DNA of 64,000 nucleotides. It comes from Immersiella caudata. Its lineage: Eukaryota > Ascomycota > Sordariomycetes > Sordariales > Lasiosphaeriaceae. Under the pieces are notes generated by a model. That model did not search any database and had not been told where the DNA came from. It saw nothing but the letters and a program-made list of their open reading frames with translations. Each line of letters begins with the position of its first letter. Within the stretch, counting starts at the first letter, position 1. Position numbers and translations under genes: made by a program. Below are positions 57,548 to 64,000 of the stretch, one piece after another. Where the stretch lies: contig JAULSU010000005.1 in the NCBI GenBank assembly GCA_030512335.1, forward strand, positions 2,976,001 through 3,040,000. Direction: 5' to 3'.

Positions 57548-59614
57548 TGTATCTGGTCGTCACAGCAAGCTCCATCGTAACAAGGGACTAATGATCTTCG
57601 ACAGTTGCGCCTCGATATGATATTCTTCCTCTGAGCTTTGCCAAAGATTTTAATCTACACGCAGGTTACAATGGTGATTCCTTGATCGGTAGACGAGTAT
57701 CATCTCATAGATACTGTTTACATCAATGCCTTTGAAGCACAGTCGTCCGTGTGCAAAGTGGCGACTCATCGCTGGCAGCTGCTAGAGCTTGATGCGCCCG
57801 GATGAGAACCTTGAAGGCCATTGGGCCCATCAATTGACAATCTGCCAACTTCCCAAGCTGGGTCGTATATCTAGGTGCAGGAGCGGGAATTTTCAGACAG
57901 GTGTTTCAATGAGAGCTCGTCCATCTCGCTAGGTTGGTCGACACAACGCATTGAGCCCTGTTAAGTTGGTTTGAGAGGGAGTGGTGGGGTGGTTTATAGT
58001 GCCCAGAAATGTGTTGAGTTCATCATTGGATGTCTCAATCCCCTTCGCTCTTTCCCATCCTGACCGGAGGTCGATGCAGGCTGTTGGCTTTTTGTCAAAA
58101 ATTCAAGCGGAGAATAAAACTAGCCTTCGTCTCACAAACACCTCACCTAGAGACCACCTATATCCGACAATCTGTTCTAGGTAACCTTGGTTGGCTATCA
58201 TCGTTTGGTTTTGGTGTGGTAGAGGAACGCGGCATGCGGCTGATAACCTGAACCCCCACCGCATTCTGGAGCTTTCGTCTTTGGGTGCTTCACACCCACC
58301 ACAATATCGTCACGACTCCATCTTGGATAGATTCGAAACAGATAAGGCGCGTCACTGCACACAGAATCCTTGTCTCAACTCTGGGTCTGAAGGGGATCCG
58401 GTCTCGCGAGCCTGGGCTGGCCCCGGCTTCAAGAAACGGTTTAGCGGGCTTCGGTTCACCGCCTCGCCTCCAGTTTCGGAGAGTCCGGGACCGTGGAACT
58501 GCAATAAGAAGGTTGCAAGCCCTCCTGAAGACAGTGCGGGCTTTTATCCGCGGGATCGAAGAGTAGCGGCAGTGCATCAGCCACCGGAGCGGTCGAGATA
58601 CAGCGCTGATCGGACGACAGAGCGTTTGTGGAACGACAAGATAGTTGGCGGCCAGTTTCGGGCTCGACAAGATTGCCCCACGCCCTACGACCGCTTACCG
58701 TTCCCCCAAACAGTCATCGAAAAGCCGCATCCGCCGAAATCGCGGACGACAAAATGGCTCCCTCGGAAATGGCTCTGCGAGTTGCCCGCCGCGGCGTGGT
58801 AACGCAGACCGCAGCGTTGAAAGGCTGCGCGGGCGCGGCCCCTGAAAGAAGGCGCAGAAGTAAGTCTAGGTGATGAACGCGTCTTTTTTCTCCTTGCTCC
58901 CGATCGCATCTGGGTTCACCCACCTACCTCTGTAGGTGCACCGCATCCGCATCAGTCAGCAGGGTATCCACTGGACTAATAACAGCTGTTTGCCCGTTAC
59001 TGGCAAACATTGGGATGCGGTGTTTCCCCCTCTCCGCTTGCCTGCTTCCCCGGTTTCGGCCGACGCGGAGACAGAGTCAGGCAACTCAGGTCGCCTGACT
59101 TGGCCTTGCAACAACCCCTTGCTTTGCCTGGCTTCAGGCCTCCTGCCGGGCTGCCTTCTCGTGACAGCTAGGCTGCTTAGGGCCCGCCCGATTGTCGGGG
59201 TTGATCTGTTAGGCCACGCGGGAGCGCGAAGGACGCGCTGCAGAAACGATGCGCCGATTTCATCGTCTGGTCTGGAGTGCTAGTGCACTGCTGTTGGGCA
59301 TCGGCCAACCACGCAGCCCGCCCCCTTTCTGATCCCTTCATTATCGTGCCCTGCCCTGTCTTTTACGCACGCCTCTGCGTCTCCTGAGCTGGTTAATTGC
59401 CTCACCGTCTCAACCGCGGGCTCGGAACTCGGTATAAATGCCCCAGGCGCCGTTCTAACACCCCATCCCTGCCGTTACAGACGTCCCCAGTGCCCCGCCA
59501 TCGTCGTCCCCGGCTCTTTATACCCCGCCATACCGTCCCACAGCCCGTGGCCTCTCAACGCTCTGCTCTCGCCATCGCCCTCTACCCATATCGACCTCGT
59601 TCCACCAGACTCGC
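57548..59614. other. Intergenic region between MRPL39 and alanine aminotransferase
   Basis: About 2 kb without a supported gene. Open frames up to about 200 codons (58191-58802, +) lack domains and overlap others. The right end holds the aminotransferase promoter with a TATAAA at 59433-59438, and an open presequence-like stretch in frame with the enzyme (59459-59614) that has no ATG. Confidence 0.5.
59433..59438 (+). promoter_or_regulatory. Candidate TATA box of the aminotransferase gene
   Basis: TATAAA lies 182 nt before the first ATG and is followed by a C/T-rich leader. The same bases could form a weak splice donor (GTATAA), with a TCTAAC branch element at 59453-59458 and a TTACAG acceptor ending at 59480. 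The two readings are not resolved. Confidence 0.4.
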
Positions 59615-61130
59615 ATGATGGGTTCTACCGCGGCGAGACGGTTGAATATCAACAACATCAACCCCCACGTTAAGGCTGCCAAGTATGCCGTCCGTGGAGA
59701 GCTGGCCGTGAAGTCGGAAGAGTACCGCGCCTACCTCCAGCGCGGCTTGACCGACCTTCCCTTCTCCCAAGTCATCTCGGCAAACATCGGCAACCCTCAG
59801 CAGCTTGATCAAAAGCCGATCACCTTCTTCCGCCAAGTTCTCAGCCTCCTCGAGAACCCCGCCCTCCTAAACTATGAAGACGTCCTCCTGAGCCAGCTCG
59901 GCTACAAGCCTGACGTGCTCGAGCGCGCAAGATGGCTGCTCAGCAAAGTCGGTTCCGTAGGAGCTTACAGCGCCAGCAATGGTGCTCCTGCCATTAGACA
60001 GAGCATTGCCGACTTCCTGGAGAGTGAGTCACCCTTGCCTTGGCACCAAGTTCCCTTTGGTTGTTGACATTCGTTCAGGGCGAGATGGCTTCCCCGCCAA
60101 CCAAGCCGATATCTACCTCTCCGCTGGCGCGTCGTCAGGAGTCAACACCCTCCTGCACATTCTCTGCGCCAATGAGAAGTCTGGTATCCTCGTTCCTATC
60201 CCTCAGTACCCTCTTTACACCGCCTCTTTGTCCGTTCTCAACGCCAAATGTGTCGAGTATCACTTGGACGAGTCCCGGAACTGGGGCACTGATGTCAAGG
60301 TCATGAAGGAGGCTTATGAGAAGGCCACTTCAGAAGGCATTGATGTCCGCGCCATCGTAATCATCAACCCCGGCAACCCCACCGGCGCCTCTCTTCCCGA
60401 GGAGGATATCCGCGCTGTGATTGAGTTCGCCAGGGAAGAGCGGCTTGTCATTATCGCCGACGAAGTGTACCAGACCAACGTCTTCATTGGCGAGTTCATC
60501 AGCTTCAAGCGCATGCTTCGTCAGATGCAGAAGGAGACGCCTGGTGCGTACGATTACGTCGAGCTGGCTTCGCTCCACTCTGTCTCCAAGGGCATGGTCG
60601 GCGAGTGCGGTCACCGTGGAGGTTACTTCGAGCTTGTCAACTTCGACCCCGAGGTTCAGGCCGAGATCTACAAGTTCGTCAGCATTATGCTCTGCTCCCC
60701 CGTCATCGGCCAGTGCCTTGTCGAGCTCATGGTCAACCCACCCAAGCCCGGCGAACCGAGCTACGCCCTCTACAAGCAAGAGTACGACGGTATCTTCAAC
60801 GGTCTCCGAGAGCGTGCCACTGCCTTGCACAAGGCGTTTGAGCAGATGGAGGGCGTCGAGTGCGGCTCTCCACAAGGCAGCATGTATCTCTTCCCCACCA
60901 TCACTCTCCCACCCAAGGCTACCGAGGCCGCCGCAGCAGAGGGCCGCACCGCCGACGAGTTCTACTGCATGCGTCTCCTCAAGGCTACCGGCGTCTGCGT
61001 CGTTCCCGGCTCTGGCTTCGGCCAAAAAGATGGCAGCCTCCACTTCCGCACGACCTTCCTGGCACCCGGAACGGAGTGGGTCGGCAGCATCATCAAGTTC
61101 CACAAGGAGTTTATGGACACGTACCGCTGA
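59615..61130 (+). CDS. ALT1: Alanine aminotransferase (PLP-dependent, class I)
   Basis: Two exons, 59615-60023 and 60079-61130, give 486 residues. The protein interconverts alanine + 2-oxoglutarate and pyruvate + glutamate. Family blocks: LNINNINPHVKAAKYAVRGE at the N-terminus, SANIGNPQQLDQKPITFFRQ, SAGASSG (cofactor phosphate region), IINPGNPTGASL, IADEVYQTN, and SLHSVSKGMVGECGHRGGY, in which Lys307 forms the cofactor Schiff base. The C-terminus has the small-domain VVPGSGFGQ and HFRTTFL. Spacing and length fit alanine rather than aspartate or kynurenine aminotransferases. The first ATG gives a protein starting directly at the conserved core, as in a cytosolic form. The frame is open for 52 codons upstream without ATG and looks like a mitochondrial targeting sequence, so a second, longer form is possible. 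Confidence 0.95.
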
Positions 61131-62197
61131 GCGAAGCACAATACTCGGCACTGTATAGGTCTTGAGTTTTGAGCAAACGAGCAAGCGAGCGAGCGTTTCA
61201 GGTTCAGTCGATTCATGGTTTTGATCAGCGAATTACCTATGGTATCCTTGAAGTTTCCTTGCTTGGGCGGAGGGTCAGCAGCGTTTTGTTCTGCTGGTCT
61301 GGTTACTCAACTCCTTGCTTTCCGCGCCGGCTTCTCGCCTCTGCCAGTGCTTCCTCGCAGTTCATTTAGCGGAACGGGTTGAGGGCAATTTGCTATCGCC
61401 CATTGCCCGAAGGCTCGAATGGGGACACCGCTTCTTCCCACTCTTCAGAAGCTTTCATGGATGTAGTTGATATTACAGATGTACATAGACAGCCAGGTGC
61501 GGGAAATGGCCAGGAAGCAAAAAAAGGGAGCAAGCAGGCATTTAGCAGAATTTCTAGAAATTGTAGAGATTTTCCAACTTCCCATTCCCCATGTTGTTCG
61601 TCCGCTGCGATTGTCAACTTTCAAAAATTTGAGACTCTTATGAAGAACCTGGCAAAAGAGAATGTCTATTTATACCATACGATGCGTCTGTTTGCACCAT
61701 ATCCCTTCGCATGACCACCCAACTACCTACCCTCAGGACTAAGTCCTGGGGCCTCTTTTAACCTAGGTAGCGAGAGATGTTTATCAGACTGGGTGCCTTT
61801 TTAAATAGCCCAAATTAGCCGGCCCAGGCGCCTTCTTTTACTTTTAAAGAGGCCTTGGGTTTCGTGGTAATCGGTAAGGTTCATCGAGGGCAAGGGTTAT
61901 GTATGTGTGCGTATGGTGCAAATAGACAAAGGCTATGGGGCGAATAAACATTCTCCAGCAAATGCCGGTTTCGGTTACTTTCCACCTTCTATTCTAGTTG
62001 TTGAGGAGGTAGGTATCATACAATTGCTATTTGCACATTTCACCTGTGTGTGTCCTGACATGGTGCGTGCTGCTCTTCACCTCAAGTTTGATGAGGGAAA
62101 AGGACAATGGATTTTTGGCTCCCTGAGTAGTCGGTATGACAAGACAGGATTGTCCTTGCGTTTCCTCCTCCTCAAGCTCATTCATCATGTTCCTCGC
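61131..62197. other. Convergent 3' flanks with a small inverted-repeat element
   Basis: About 1.07 kb between convergent genes. It is more A/T-rich than its surroundings and contains a candidate inverted-repeat element at 61734-61858. No gene is visible. Confidence 0.55.
61734..61858. repeat. Inverted-repeat element, possible MITE relic
   Basis: A 15-nt near-palindrome CAGGACTAAGTCCTG (61734-61748) is followed by GGCCTCTTT (61750-61758). Its exact reverse complement AAAGAGGCC is at 61846-61854, and further partial pairing surrounds it (CCAAGGCC against TGGGGCC). The unit of about 110-125 nt has no coding capacity. It could be a terminal-inverted-repeat remnant or a hairpin in the 3' UTRs. 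Confidence 0.4.
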
Positions 62198-63780
62198 CTA
62201 GGCTCTCTCACTTCCTCTCAACCGTACAGCCTGTCCATACTTTTGCAGCTTGGTGATCAGTTGGTCACCCTGGCGGACAACATCTTGGTACTGCTTGTTC
62301 TTGTCGTCGGGGCGGTTGGTTTCGATGACACCGCGACCAGTGACACGGTCGATGGTGCAAGGAATACGGCCAGCAGCGATGAACTTGGCCAGGTCACTAG
62401 ACATCTCGTCAATATCAACACGGAGGGTTGGAGAGCTGAGGGACTTACCGGTCCAAGAAATCAACCGTTACGCCGAAATCGTTGGCCATGCTGTCAAGCC
62501 CCACAACGCGGTAGCTCTGGAGGAGCTGCTGGTATGCGCGGAGGCGCATCTCACGGACAAACCAGTTCTTGTGCTCGTGGAGGTAGCGGTCCTGAGTGAG
62601 GAACTGCTCCTCAACAAGGGCAAGAGCCTGAAAGAAGAGCTTGTAACGGCCGTTGTACAAGCTGCTGACAAGTTGCGCAAGTGGGCTGAAGTCAACGGCC
62701 ATTTCGGCCTCGGGCTGGTCGATGCTGCTTCCCAGAGTGGTCAGGTTCACAACCGTTGTCCTAGCCGCGGCTGGTGCGGAGCCTGCATCCTGGGCTCCAA
62801 CATCAGCGCCGGGGCCTGCTGAAAGGGCGCCCGACAATGCGAGGAGCTTGTCCTCGCCATCGCCGAGGATGGCCTTGATCTCCGGAGCGTCAACGACCTT
62901 TGACTTGAAGTCGACGCGCTTCAGGGACACAGAGCCGGCGAGGACGGCGTAAACAACCAGGTTGCTGTACGTGCAGAGCTCGTAGGATGTGAAGGTAGAC
63001 AAGCTGTCGAGAAGGAGAGGAGCGGCAAGGTTGTAGCTCCGTACAGTCAGCAAGTAAAGACCTTCGTAGGCCTTCAAACGGTTGCGCCTGTCCCAATCAC
63101 CACCGCCCTCGACCAGAGTCTTGGCGCGCTCAACGTGCTTCTTGACGAGCTGCTTGTCACCGTAGAACAAACCCATGCGGATAATAGCCAACACTAGGTC
63201 GATCTTGGTACCAAGGATACCAGTCTTCTCGAAAACATCTTCGTAGGCAGCAATCGCTTTCTCCTGTAGAGGGCCACTATGTTAGCGAAAGTAGCAGCTG
63301 CGCAAGGAATTAGAGACTAACCTTGTCTCCCACTCTAGCCCAGAACTCAGCGCGCTTGCCCCGCGCCGCCTGAATCTCGGTCTCACCGGCCTTCTCAACC
63401 GCCTCATCCTCCTCCTTTTGAATCTCCTCCAGCTCACGGTCGTTGTCTGCCTGCAGCGACTGGTACAGAGCCTCGTCCCAGGCCATGGGTATGCTAGACG
63501 AAGCGCTCCTGGCCGCGATCATGCCGACTGCGCTGCTCTTCCTGCTAGGTGGCTTCCCAGCGGCGCTCGCGGCGCCCTCTCCGACAGCATTCAGGATCCC
63601 CTCGATGGGATGCGCTAGGTACCGGTATAGCGGCGCCATCTTGTGCTCAGTAATGGCGTCCTGGAGGTTCTTGGCGGCGGCCTGCTGCGCGGGTCGGGCG
63701 GCGTACGAGTTCGTGAGGGTGAAAACATGCTGGGCCAGCGGCAGGAGTGGCCATTTTGCGTACTGAGGATCGGAACCCAT
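62198..63780 (-). CDS. RPN7: 26S proteasome regulatory lid subunit Rpn7
   Basis: Three exons (63780-63322, 63263-62449, 62396-62198) encode 490 residues. The N-terminus starts MGSDPQYAKWPLLPLAQHVF, followed by a helical repeat region with EFWARVGDKEKAIAAYEDVFEKT formed across the first junction. A PCI domain (about 357-466) has SSLYNGRYKLFFQALALVEE and VDFLDRDLAKFI; the second junction joins FLDR to DLAKF, and an ETNRPDDKNKQYQ block follows. Rpn7 is a scaffold of the lid that holds the deubiquitinase Rpn11. Two low-complexity inserts, Ala/Ser-rich near 70-100 and Ala/Gly/Pro-rich near 310-350, make it longer than the yeast protein. All introns are GT-AG and the phases agree. I saw no proteasome-control element (GGTGGCAAA) in the 220 nt upstream. 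Confidence 0.96.
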
Positions 63781-64000
63781 GATATGTGGTGTTTGCGGGT
63801 GGAAAGGAAGATGCCCAACAGCTGCCGGACCTTGTGTTCGAATGCGTCTGAAGCTTGTCGTTTAGTTCGGGGCCCGGTATCTAATTGAGATGTAGAACTG
63901 AGCGCCTTGGGACAGCCTGTTAGCAGCTATGTAGCCGCGGCCGAGTTGCTGATCTTGATGGGGTTCCTATAATGCAGTTCGACGATGGCGGATGGAAGCT
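63781..64000 (-). promoter_or_regulatory. RPN7 upstream region
   Basis: The last 220 nt of the window lie upstream of RPN7 and should contain its leader and core promoter. No other gene is visible before the window ends. Confidence 0.45.

Noticed and set aside
58191..58802. 203-codon plus-strand frame between MRPL39 and the aminotransferase
   Set aside because: No domain, no family match that I recognise, and overlapping frames in both directions.
59397..59618. Frame ending exactly at the aminotransferase start (TGA overlapping ATG), possible uORF
   Set aside because: It has no ATG start (it opens on TTG) and lies in a different frame from the presequence-like extension, so it is not supported as a uORF.

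Overview
The window reads as nuclear DNA of a filamentous ascomycete, probably a sordariomycete. The evidence is short introns with GT...CTAAC...AG signals, coding exons richer in C-ending codons, and typical fungal housekeeping genes: SR splicing factor, MDM1, TRM8, homoserine dehydrogenase, HMG-CoA synthase, alanine aminotransferase, RPN7. Nothing suggests a bacterial, viral or organellar origin. I saw no tRNA, 5S rRNA, CRISPR array or intact transposon.

Layout. Positions 1-15190 have no convincing gene. A lone gene (15191-17012, +) encodes an AreA-GATA-like/DUF3295 (Mks1-type) regulator and is followed by another gene desert (17013-25878). From 25.9 kb the DNA is gene dense. In order: an SR-family splicing factor (-, six exons); the MDM1/SNX14-type tether (-, one 3.7-kb exon); TRM8 (-) divergent from HOM6 (+); a 113-residue membrane protein (-); a CCDC174-like coiled-coil protein (+); an 812-residue single-pass membrane protein (-); a gap of about 4 kb; a disordered low-complexity protein (+); a BCS1-like AAA ATPase with a highly charged tail (+); ERG13 (+); an LPX1-like alpha/beta hydrolase (-); a tiny three-exon gene for mitochondrial ribosomal protein bL33m (-); alanine aminotransferase (+); and RPN7 (-) at the right edge.

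The genes do not form a biosynthetic cluster. They are mostly housekeeping functions: amino-acid metabolism, sterol pathway entry, tRNA modification, splicing, the proteasome and the mitochondrial ribosome. The parts worth a second look are the two deserts around the lone regulator, the long intron splitting the SWQDLKD signature in the SR gene, a splice donor that overlaps a stop codon in the 812-residue membrane protein, an open presequence-like extension without AUG before the aminotransferase, and the charged tail of the AAA protein. All exon boundaries were inferred by eye from reading frame, splice signals and family conservation. The spliced lengths of all multi-exon models are multiples of three.
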